Shown one piece after another: positions 19,899 through 27,436 of a DNA stretch of 64,000 nt. The notes under the pieces are model-generated. The model was given only the letters and a program-made list of their open reading frames with translations. It was not told the origin of the DNA and searched no databases. Source of the DNA: CAWBRT01 sp963819175 (GTDB lineage Bacteria > Acidobacteriota > Terriglobia > Terriglobales > Acidobacteriaceae); NCBI GenBank assembly GCA_963819175.1, contig CAWFVJ010000001.1:1-64000 (forward strand), read 5' to 3'. The translations under genes and the position numbers were made by a program. Every line of letters starts with the position of its first letter. Positions within the stretch are counted from its first letter, which is position 1.

Positions 19899-20321
19899 CT
19901 ATGCTGCCGCTTGACGCGATAACTCAGAGGTGCAGTGACCGCAGCGCCGGGCGTCGATGGGGATCTCCATCAGGCACTCGGTACACTTCTTTGTTGTCGG
20001 ATCGGCTGGGGGCTCACGGCGCGACCGGCTTACCATCGCGTTGACCGGAACGATTACGAAGAAGTAGACGGCCGCACTGATCAGCAGAAAAGAAATCAGC
20101 GCGTTGAGAAACTCGCCGTAGGCAAACTTCGCCCCATTCACGCTGAAGAAGAATGCCGAAAAATCGGGCTTGCCGGCGATTGCGGCAATCAGCGGCGTAA
20201 GCAGGTCTTTCACAAATGCAGCAACCACGGCGCCAAACGCCGCGCCAATGACGACGCCAACGGCAAGATCGACCACGTTGCCGCGAAGCAGGAACTGGCG
20301 GAAACCTTTGAGCATATTCAT
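19899..20321 (-). CDS. mscL: Large-conductance mechanosensitive channel with zinc-ribbon tail
   Basis: A 140-residue MscL that opens under membrane tension to release solutes in osmotic downshock. The N-terminal amphipathic helix (MLKGFRQFLLRGNVVDLAVG), TM1 (15-45, with the pore glycines GVVIGAAFGAVV), a short periplasmic loop and TM2 (70-95) are clear. The C-terminal cytoplasmic part is replaced by a CxxC-x10-CxxC ribbon (C113, C116, C127, C130), a variant seen in several phyla. No frameshift. Confidence 0.93.
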   Translation of the reverse strand: MNMLKGFRQFLLRGNVVDLAVGVVIGAAFGAVVAAFVKDLLTPLIAAIAGKPDFSAFFFSVNGAKFAYGEFLNALISFLLISAAVYFFVIVPVNAMVSRSRREPPADPTTKKCTECLMEIPIDARRCGHCTSELSRQAAA

Positions 20322-20964
20322 GACTCCCGTATGTAAGCAGTACCGGCGAAGTGAAATAAACCTCGCCCAATACTTAGATGCATCCGGCTACAAAGGATTG
20401 CTTGCCCGGCTCAAATTATACGAGATTGCCGAAATTAGGCTTGGATGACCCTCTCTAACATCGGAGCCGGAACACTCCAGTCATCTGGATTCAAACTTCC
20501 CTTCCAGTCCGTGCCTCAGATCAATTGCGAACAGCCGAAGGTGCCTTGGGACTTCATTCCAGTCGAATGCTATTGAGGTGGGCACCTACGAACAACTCTT
20601 GAAAGATCACCGGGCCCACGTTCGCCCCGCTTTGGCTACGTGGGTGTTTCATCGGCCGGTGCCCCATCGTTCCGCCCTGCGTAGGGGACAGCTGTTCGGT
20701 CCAGCGTTTGCCGGCGCCGCATTCAAGCGAAGCTGGGGTGGGGCTTTAAGTCCGGCTGTCGCGGCACTGCCGGATGCCCCACGTTCCGCCCGCTGTTGGC
20801 CTGGACGTGGCGCTAATAAAATTCGTCGAAGCCACACTGCATGTGGAGTAACATTTTAGACCGGATTCGCGGAAGGTGTATCCGCGGTGCAGCCGGGCTT
20901 CTTTCGCCCGGCGGTGATAGCTCCGGATACACCAACTCCGGAACCGCTCTAGTTAGCCGTCTGT
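20322..20964. repeat. Intergenic with degraded family A hairpins and a repeat tail
   Basis: No credible gene. Degenerate copies of hairpin A lie at about 20612-20645 (CCCACGTTCGCC ... GGCTACGTGGG) and 20778-20812 (CCCCACGTTCCGCC ... GGACGTGG). A short hairpin GCCGGGC/GCCCGGC follows near 20890-20912. The stretch GATACACCAACTCCGGAAC-CGCTCTAG (about 20931-20952) resembles the end of the family B repeats. Confidence 0.55.
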
Positions 20965-20976
20965 AGGAGGTGAGTT

Positions 20977-21356
20977 ATGAAAGGGGCAGCTCTCGCTTCG
21001 TTTCTGATAGTGGTAATGGTGTTGGCTGTTTTTTCCGCGCCAGCCGTGGCACAAGTTCGCGGAGGCGCCGGGTTTCACGGCGGCGGACTATGTGGCACTA
21101 TGGCGGATTCTATGGCGGTTTTTACGGTGGTCCCTGGTGGCCATTGTGGTGGCCCTACTACGCCGCGCCAGCGTACTACGGCTACTACGGTGCCTATGAT
21201 CCATACTACGCGTATGCACAGGACCCCCCAAACACAACCGTTGCGCCTTCACCGGCGCCTCCGACTCATTGTTATGCTCCGAGGGTTGACCAAAGTGGAA
21301 AGCTAGTGCCGATGCCGGACTACTCAAAGCCGGTTCCTTGCCCTTCAACTCAGTAG
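20977..21356 (+). CDS. Small secreted Gly/Tyr/Trp-rich protein (one frameshift)
   Basis: ATG 20977 has an excellent ribosome binding site (AGGAGGTGA) and gives a signal peptide (MKGAALASFLIVVMVLAVFS, cleavage near AVAQ). After RGGAGFHGGG the frame changes near 21088 into WHYGGFYGGFYGGPWWPLWW, YYAAPAYYGYYGAYDPYYAY and a Pro-rich end PDYSKPVPCPSTQ. The joined product is about 126 residues, of a composition typical of small secreted or outer-membrane-associated proteins of unknown function. Low-complexity coding at the change favours an indel error, but a genuine slippery site cannot be ruled out. Confidence 0.7.
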
Positions 21357-21949
21357 TTCACTGGCCGGCTATCTTTTCGGCAGAGGGCAACGACGAGCAA
21401 AGTCAACGCACTCACCAGCACCGGGAACCATACCTGTGCGACCCAGGGCACAGGAATCAGAAAAAGCACGTCATAATCCTTGAGCGACGACGGCCATCGC
21501 AACAGCGCCCATAGCCCAGCGTAGTAGGTTAAGTCCCACACGGCGAATGTCCATAAGAACGAACCCCAACGCTCCCTAGCTTTGGCACCCGCAAGCAGTG
21601 AGACAGCGCCAAGCATGATCATCGTTGCAGCCTCGCGAAACACTTCAGTTGTGCGTAGGCCCGAAGGAAACTGAGCCAGAGACGATACTGCTTGCTGATA
21701 GGTTGTCGACGAGGATTGCAGTTGGAGAATTGTGTTGGTGTAGTGACCCACTGCGCCGGCGGCAGCACGCAGGTAAACCACAACCGCGGCTTCCACAAAG
21801 CCGAAAGATGCGCCAAACAGCGCCAGCAACAAAAGCTTCGGCCAGCTAAGCAGCAGGCCCTTCCGCCGCCAGAGTAGATAGAAAAATACAGGAACGAGCA
21901 GCAGTAGATTGACCCACCATGGCTGCGCCCAGATATGGAATCTCTCCAT
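21350..21949 (-). CDS. Integral membrane protein of unknown function
   Basis: A 199-residue hydrophobic protein from ATG 21949 with about five or six predicted helices: WVNLLLLVPVFFYLLW, LLLLALFGASFGFVEAAVVV, ATMIMLGAVSLLAGA, LWTFAVWDLTYYAGLWALL and WFPVLVSALTLLVVAL. The third segment follows a soluble stretch rich in Ser/Gln. I do not recognise the family. Its stop overlaps that of the secreted protein gene convergently by seven bases, and it lies just downstream of the Ehr-like operon on the same strand without obvious coupling. Confidence 0.7.
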   Translation of the reverse strand: MERFHIWAQPWWVNLLLLVPVFFYLLWRRKGLLLSWPKLLLLALFGASFGFVEAAVVVYLRAAAGAVGHYTNTILQLQSSSTTYQQAVSSLAQFPSGLRTTEVFREAATMIMLGAVSLLAGAKARERWGSFLWTFAVWDLTYYAGLWALLRWPSSLKDYDVLFLIPVPWVAQVWFPVLVSALTLLVVALCRKDSRPVNY

Positions 21950-22005
21950 AAGTATAGATAGATTCTAACCCGCCCATTGATCCAGGATCGCGACTCCGGG
22001 ATATC

Positions 22006-22817
22006 TCATCTGCCGTTCGCGATCTTGCTTCCGCCCAGGACCCACAAGATTCCAGTCAAGAGCATAGCTGGCGTCGGCGGACATCCCGGTATGTAGCCGT
22101 CGACCGGAATCACCGCATCGACGGCGCCGGCAACGGCATAGCTGCCGGCAAAAACTCCGCCAGAGCATCCGCACGTTCCGACGGCGACGACCAGTCTCGG
22201 AGCGGGCGTGGCTTCATAAGTGCGCTTCAGCGCTTCCGCCATGTTGCGCGTTACCGGCCCGGTCACCAGCAGCATGTCTGCATGTTTCGGCGAGGCGACA
22301 AAATGGATGCCGAAACGCTCGAGATCGTAGTAAGGATTCGTCAAAGCCCCAATCTCGGATTCGCACCCGTTGCAGGAGCCGGCATCGACCTGGCGGATAT
22401 TCAGCGCCCGGCCAAGCAGCGCCAGAATTTCGCTTGCCAACACCAACTGCGACCGGCTCGTCGGCGAAAATTTCGCTATGGCCGGAAATATCCCAACGGC
22501 GAATGAGCGCCCGCTTTGGCGACGCCGCACTGCACGAACCGTTCGGCGACGCGGAACGCTCCCTGACCCACCTGCACGCAATGTCCGCAGCCGGTACATT
22601 CCCCGTAATCCATGACGAGGTGGGCGCCGCCATTTGCCTGCTCCAACCGAAGCGCCGAAGTTGGACACGCATCCATCGCGCGCTGCACTCGGCTGATGCT
22701 CAACATTGCGGGCTCCACGTCGGGCATTCGGCTGCCGGCGCAATCGCCCAGCAATTCCTCGACCGGGACCAGCGTTCGGTCGCTGGTCAGGCTGCGCGCG
22801 ACTATGTCGAAGATCAT
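22006..22817 (-). CDS. Ehr/Hyf-like complex small subunit with N-terminal ferredoxin domain (frameshifted)
   Basis: Electron-transfer small subunit of a hydrogenase-related complex (HyfI/NuoB family). The N-terminal half has DACPTSAL followed by ECTGCGHCVQVG, a ferredoxin-like fold with ligands for only one [4Fe-4S] cluster. The second half is the NuoB-like domain with VDAGSCNGCESEIGALTNPY, ADMLLVTGPVTRNM, VAVGTCGCSGG and VDGYIPGCPPTP, so all four cysteine positions of the proximal cluster are present. The two halves are in different frames, with one change near 22490 and probably another near 22440. The start ATG 22817 overlaps the stop of the large-subunit gene (ATGA). No separate HyfH-type ferredoxin gene exists in the cluster, so the fused domain probably replaces it. 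Confidence 0.83.
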
Positions 22818-24283
22818 CGGTCACATCCAGAGTATGAAAGATTGAAGCTCTTGTTGATCAGTGGGAAGTCGGCAATGATGTTGCCGGGCATGGCGAGCGG
22901 CAGCGCGGGCCAGTTCTGGAACGACGGCGATTTGATGTGGCATCGCCGAACATATCCGTCCTGCACGCGAATCCAGTAAAGCAGCTCTCCACGCGGAGAC
23001 TCAACCGCGGAGAATCCTTCGGCGCTTTGGTCTCTGGGCACCGATGTTGCGATCGCACCGGCCGGCAGGTTCTCAAGCGTCTCGGCAATCAGGCGCGCCG
23101 AAATGGCGGTCTCGTCAATTCGAATGCGCGCGCGGGCCAGCACATCGCCCTGGTGATAATGCGGAACCTCCACGGAAAGCGCGCGGTACCGGCCATAAGG
23201 GTGATCGTGCCGGACATCCACCCGGACGCCGCTCGCCCGTGCAACCGGACCCACCACGGCCATGGAGCGCGCAAGCTCGCGCTTCAAGATGCCCGTTGAC
23301 TCGAAGCGGTTCTGCACCGAAGGCGTGTTGAGAATGATCTCCGCCAACTCGGCGAAGTCGCGCGCCGCACTGGCGATGACACTGCCGAGCGCATGTGTAT
23401 TCTCAGGCGCTAGATCGCGTTTGACGCCACCGGGTAGCGCCAGGCCTCGCCAGCAGCGCGTTCCGAAAAAGCGGGCGGACGCCTGTAGCAGCAGCTCCTT
23501 GAGACGTGCCGTATACGTCGCCGGGACGGCAAAGGCCACGTCACCGCACAACGCCCCGACATCGGCAATATGGGCCAGCATGCGTTCCAACTCAAGCCCT
23601 ATGAGCCGCACTGCCCGTCCCCGCGGCGGAACTGACACACCGAAGGCATTTTCGATGGCTTGCGAATAGGCAACCGCATGAGCAAAGCAGTTGTCTCCCG
23701 ACACCGATTCGGCCAGCATCGCTCCGTCCATCATCGGCGTGCCCTCGAAGAGTGCTTCCGTACCTTTATGGGTGTAGAAATGGCGCAATTCAAGGTGAAG
23801 TACGGTATCTCCGACAACGCTGAATCGAAAATGCCCAGGCTCGATGATGCCCGCATGAACCGGTCCCACCGGCACCTCGCAGACGCCTTCGCCTTTCACC
23901 TTCAAGAAACGATATGGACCGCCAACCAACGGCACACCGGGCTGGCCGGGGCGCGGATGAATGCCGGCGGGCCAACCCTCATGAAACACAATCGGCTGCA
24001 GGTTGGGATGCCCGCTAATGTCGACGCCATACAGATCGTGCAGTTCGCGCTCATACCAGGCGGCCGCGGCCGTGATCTGGGTTGCCGACGGAATTGCCCC
24101 AACCGCTTCACTGAACTGCCGGTATTCCCGGTTGTCCACGTCAATGATGTAATGCACGCGCCGTGCGCCATTCGGGTCTATGCTGCCGAAAATCGAGACC
24201 AGGCGGGAGTTGCCGGCATTCAGCAGCGACAATGCTTCGCTCACGCCGGCTGCGGTTCTGGAGCGGCTTGCGGAGGGGCTCAT
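22814..24283 (-). CDS. Ehr/Hyf-like complex large subunit (NuoC-NuoD fusion) lacking Ni-Fe cysteines
   Basis: A 489-residue fusion of a NuoC-like domain (about 1-110, with YERELHDLYGVDI) and a NuoD/hydrogenase-large-subunit domain, as in HyfG and HycE. Hydrogenases hold Ni-Fe with RxCGxC near the N-terminus of the second domain and DPCxxC at its end. Here the corresponding stretches read ESVSGDNCFAHA (192-203) and NLSYSGCDR (481-489). The aligned cysteine positions are Ser/Asn and Ser/Gly, so all four metal ligands are lost. This fits the energy-converting hydrogenase-related (Ehr) complexes, which are not expected to make H2. ATG 24283 overlaps the upstream stop by ATGA. The frame is intact. 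Confidence 0.85.
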   Translation of the reverse strand: MSPSASRSRTAAGVSEALSLLNAGNSRLVSIFGSIDPNGARRVHYIIDVDNREYRQFSEAVGAIPSATQITAAAAWYERELHDLYGVDISGHPNLQPIVFHEGWPAGIHPRPGQPGVPLVGGPYRFLKVKGEGVCEVPVGPVHAGIIEPGHFRFSVVGDTVLHLELRHFYTHKGTEALFEGTPMMDGAMLAESVSGDNCFAHAVAYSQAIENAFGVSVPPRGRAVRLIGLELERMLAHIADVGALCGDVAFAVPATYTARLKELLLQASARFFGTRCWRGLALPGGVKRDLAPENTHALGSVIASAARDFAELAEIILNTPSVQNRFESTGILKRELARSMAVVGPVARASGVRVDVRHDHPYGRYRALSVEVPHYHQGDVLARARIRIDETAISARLIAETLENLPAGAIATSVPRDQSAEGFSAVESPRGELLYWIRVQDGYVRRCHIKSPSFQNWPALPLAMPGNIIADFPLINKSFNLSYSGCDR

Positions 24284-25734
24284 TGCAGCACCGCCATCGC
24301 ATTGTGCAGCAGCGCCGTGAACGCCGTTGGGATGCGTAATCCGAGGACCAGCAAGCAAACCCCGCACACGCAGATTGCTGCAATTTCCGTAACCAGCGCC
24401 TTTGGCCTCGCCGATAATTGCTTCGGTTCGCCGCTCAGCATGCGTTGACAGTGGTAGAGCAGCGCGCCGAACGCGATCGATATCGCTGCCAGCATCAAGA
24501 TGGCCACCGCGTACCGGCCCTGCGTAAACGCCGACATCAGGATAATGAATTCGCTGACGAACAACCCGAAGGGCGGCATGCCGGCCACTGCCAAACCGCC
24601 GACGACCAGCACGCCGCTGGTGTAGGGCAGAGCACGCGCCATGCCGCGAATGCGGTCCATGCGCAGGGTTCCGAAGGTTTCACGAATGTTGCCCGTAGTA
24701 AAGAACAGCAGTGTCTTGGCGAGCGAGTGGTTGAAGCTGTGCAGCAGTGCGCCGTAAAGGCCGAGCGTACCGCCCAGGCCAACTCCGAGGGCAGCGATTC
24801 CCATGTGTTCAATGCTGCTGTAGGCCAGCAGGCGTTTCAGGTCGCGCTGCACAATCATCAGGAACGCGGCGACGATTACCGACAGCCCGCCAAACACCAG
24901 CAGCAGGGTGTGGCTGAAGCTGTGGCCGATGGCTCGCGAGGTGATGGCCTCCACCCGCAGCAGGGCATACAGAGCGCAGTTCAGCAGTGCAGCCGAGAGC
25001 ATTGCGCTGATTGGCGCAGGCGCTTCGGCATGTGCGTCGGGCAGCCAACTGTGCATCGGCACAAAGCCGATCTTGGTGCCGTATCCCACAGCCACGAAGA
25101 CGAAAGCCAGTTTCAGTAGTTCACGTGCGGCACTCATCTGCGGCGCCGCGTCCATCAGCACAGCCCAATCCAGTGCCATCTCCGGCGGCACTCCGCCGCG
25201 AACGGCTGCCAGGTAGAGAGCGATGGTGCCGAACAGCGCGAAGGCAATCCCTACGGTACAGACGATCAGGTATTTCCAGCCCGCCTCGATCGCGCCCTCT
25301 GTGTTGTAAAAGCCGACCAGCAGCGCCGACGCCAGCGTGGTCGCCTCGATGGCGATCCACATCATTCCCAGATTTGCCGAAAGGTACACGCCCAGCATGG
25401 TAAAGAGGAACAAGAACACCAGCGCATAAAACCAGCGCGCCGACGAGAAGCGGCCTTTAGGAATGTGACGCAGATAGCCCACCGAATACGCCAGCACGAG
25501 CCCAAAGACAAGCGCAAGGTTGATCAGGAAGAACGACGTGAGCGCGTCGCCGCGCAGGTATCGCCCCTCTTGCAGCACGCCGGCGGCGCGGAGTTTCAAC
25601 ACGCAATTTCCCAGCAATGCGATCTCGGTCGCGCCGATCGCGAGCGCCACGCGAACTGCCGTTCGCGGATTCTTACAACCAAGCACCAGCATGGCGCCGG
25701 ACAGCGGAACGAGAAGTGGGAGCCATAGTGTCAT
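24280..25734 (-). CDS. Ehr/Hyf-like antiporter-type membrane subunit (HyfF/NuoN-like)
   Basis: A 484-residue proton-conducting membrane transporter subunit of the NuoL/M/N and Mrp antiporter family, with about 13-14 helices. Key features are MLGVYLSANLGMMWIAIEAT (the conserved Glu of TM5), GYGTKIGFVPMHSWLPDAHA (Lys of TM7) and YSSIEHMGIAALGVGLGG with HSFNHSLAKTLLFFTTGNI (TM11-12). It is likely one of the two ion-pumping modules of this complex. Its stop overlaps the large-subunit start, and it lies 4 bases after the HyfE-like gene. The frame is intact. Confidence 0.87.
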   Translation of the reverse strand: MTLWLPLLVPLSGAMLVLGCKNPRTAVRVALAIGATEIALLGNCVLKLRAAGVLQEGRYLRGDALTSFFLINLALVFGLVLAYSVGYLRHIPKGRFSSARWFYALVFLFLFTMLGVYLSANLGMMWIAIEATTLASALLVGFYNTEGAIEAGWKYLIVCTVGIAFALFGTIALYLAAVRGGVPPEMALDWAVLMDAAPQMSAARELLKLAFVFVAVGYGTKIGFVPMHSWLPDAHAEAPAPISAMLSAALLNCALYALLRVEAITSRAIGHSFSHTLLLVFGGLSVIVAAFLMIVQRDLKRLLAYSSIEHMGIAALGVGLGGTLGLYGALLHSFNHSLAKTLLFFTTGNIRETFGTLRMDRIRGMARALPYTSGVLVVGGLAVAGMPPFGLFVSEFIILMSAFTQGRYAVAILMLAAISIAFGALLYHCQRMLSGEPKQLSARPKALVTEIAAICVCGVCLLVLGLRIPTAFTALLHNAMAVLQ

Positions 25735-25738
25735 GCCG

Positions 25739-26401
25739 TCAGCCCCTCAGCCGCCGCAACTTGGAAACGTCCACGTGCTCGAACGTATCGCGAATGCGAA
25801 ACACAAATACCCCCATCAACAACACACACATCAGCAGGTCGAAGAAGATACCCATCTCGATCACCAGCGGCATGCCGAACGTAGTGGTCAGCGCCGCCAG
25901 GAAAATTCCGTTTTCCAGCACGAGCAGTCCGATGACCTGCATCAATGCCTTCTTGCGACTGACCATGAGAAACGCGCCGGTCAGTACGATGGCGGTCGCG
26001 GCGGCCAGCATTTCACCATCCAGCGCGAGCGCGCGGACATAAGGCTGAACCACCAGGAAGGCCAGCAGGATAAGCCCGGCGGCGATGTAGACCGATTGCG
26101 CCGGCGTGGTGGAGGCGATTACGCCTCCCGGCACGTTGAGCCGTTTCCTGATGCGAAGCAGCGCGTAGGGAATCGCCAGCACCTTCACCGTGAAGACCAT
26201 GGCGCCGACCACGAAGGCTTCACCGGAGTGATGCAGCAAAGCCACTGCCATGATCTGCGCGGTGATCACCGCGCACTGCACGCCGAACAGCACGATACAG
26301 GTGGAAGTCCGCTTGGCAGCCGCGATTAGCAGCACGGTGATAAACAGGAATACAGCCGAGGACGCCAGCGTCTTGGCCGCCGCAAATTCAATCAACCCCA
26401 T
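25739..26401 (-). CDS. Ehr/Hyf-like membrane subunit (HyfE-like)
   Basis: A 220-residue hydrophobic protein with six to seven predicted helices, placed as HyfE is in hydrogenase-4 operons, between the NuoH-like and the NuoN-like genes. The C-terminal half (VIGLLVLENGIFLAALTTTF with MPLVIEMGIFFDLLMCVLLM) has the NuoK-like pair of membrane glutamates, which contributes to the E-channel in related complexes. Gaps to its neighbours are 3-4 bases, so translation is coupled. The frame is intact. Confidence 0.8.
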   Translation of the reverse strand: MGLIEFAAAKTLASSAVFLFITVLLIAAAKRTSTCIVLFGVQCAVITAQIMAVALLHHSGEAFVVGAMVFTVKVLAIPYALLRIRKRLNVPGGVIASTTPAQSVYIAAGLILLAFLVVQPYVRALALDGEMLAAATAIVLTGAFLMVSRKKALMQVIGLLVLENGIFLAALTTTFGMPLVIEMGIFFDLLMCVLLMGVFVFRIRDTFEHVDVSKLRRLRG

Positions 26402-26404
26402 CGT

Positions 26405-27343
26405 TCACCTCTTCAGCGCAGTGAATACCACTGCCAGGATCGACAATGCACAAGCCACTCCCAGAAAATCCGGCACCAGGTACATGCGGAGTTTGGCGAC
26501 GCTGCTCTCCAGCACTGCCAGCAGCACCGCCAGCAACGCCATCTTGAGCGCATACGCCGCCAGCGCAATCGCGAGCCCGTAAAAAGTCGCGGTGGGCGCA
26601 ATGCCCCAGGGCACAAAAACAGCGACAAGCAGCGACAACATGAGGTTCAGCTTGATGGCGCTCGCCCACTCAATCCACGCCAGGCTTGGTCCGGAATACT
26701 CGAGCACCATGGCTTCGTGGATCATCGTCAGCTCCAGGTGTGTGGCTGGATTGTCGATTGGAACCCGTCCGGTTTCGGCGATGGCGACCAGGGTAAAGGC
26801 AACGAACGCCAGCGCATGCACCGGAGAAAGATGGAGAAACGGCAGACTGCTTGACCAGCGCACAATCCCCGCCACACTTGTGCTGTGCGCCACTATGGCG
26901 ACCGCAACCAAGGCAAGCAACAGCGGAGCCTCCACCAGGGTTGAAACCAATGCTTCGCGGCTAGCTCCCATGCCTCCAAACGAGCTGCCGCCATCCATCG
27001 CTCCCAGAATCAGGAAGAACCTCGCCAGCGCCAGCAAATACACCAGCAGGATGAAGTCGCCTGCCGCGCCCAGCATCGCGAAGGCGTGCAGTGTGGGCAC
27101 AAACGCGGCCGCCGCCACCGTCGCCGCAAACAGGATCACCGGAGACAGACGGAACAGCGGGGAAGCGGTCGTAGGAATCAGGTCTTCTTTGCTGAACAGT
27201 TTGCGCAGGTCGGCATAGGGCCGCCACACGCTTGCACCGCGCCGGTTCTGAATGCGCGCTTTGATGCGCCCGATGATCCCTCGCAGCAATGGCGCCGTAC
27301 CGACCAGCAACAGCACCTGCAAAAAGTCGATCGCGAATCTCAT
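26405..27343 (-). CDS. Ehr/Hyf-like membrane subunit (HyfC/NuoH-like)
   Basis: A 312-residue NuoH-family subunit, which in complex I-like enzymes links the soluble redox arm to the pumping arm. Recognisable are PLLRGIIGRIKARIQNRRGA, WRPYADLRKLFSKEDLIPTT, ASPLFRLSPVILFAATVAAA and the acidic loop AETGRVPIDNPATHLELTMI. Eight or so helices are predicted. It is 3 bases upstream of the HyfE-like gene and 93 bases downstream of the HyfB-like gene, a gap that holds a family A hairpin. The frame is intact. Confidence 0.87.
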   Translation of the reverse strand: MRFAIDFLQVLLLVGTAPLLRGIIGRIKARIQNRRGASVWRPYADLRKLFSKEDLIPTTASPLFRLSPVILFAATVAAAAFVPTLHAFAMLGAAGDFILLVYLLALARFFLILGAMDGGSSFGGMGASREALVSTLVEAPLLLALVAVAIVAHSTSVAGIVRWSSSLPFLHLSPVHALAFVAFTLVAIAETGRVPIDNPATHLELTMIHEAMVLEYSGPSLAWIEWASAIKLNLMLSLLVAVFVPWGIAPTATFYGLAIALAAYALKMALLAVLLAVLESSVAKLRMYLVPDFLGVACALSILAVVFTALKR

Positions 27344-27367
27344 GCAAACCTCATCAAGACCAGGTGG

Positions 27368-27399
27368 CCCACATTTGCCCGCCGTTGGCTAATGTGGGG
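27368..27399. repeat. Dispersed hairpin family A inside the Ehr-like operon
   Basis: CCCACATT ... AATGTGGG with a 15-base loop and the flanks GGTGG / TAGTT. A half-copy (GACCCACATTTGCC) follows at about 27413. It fills the only large gap within the operon, between the HyfB-like and HyfC-like genes. Confidence 0.8.
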
Positions 27400-27436
27400 T
27401 AGTTCTGTCTGCTGACCCACATTTGCCTGTGTCTTG

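Noticed and set aside
22814..24283. Active [NiFe]-hydrogenase large subunit
   Set aside because: The positions of all four Ni-Fe cysteines read Ser, Asn, Ser and Gly; the single Cys next to each motif is shifted by one place and cannot complete the CxxC pairs.
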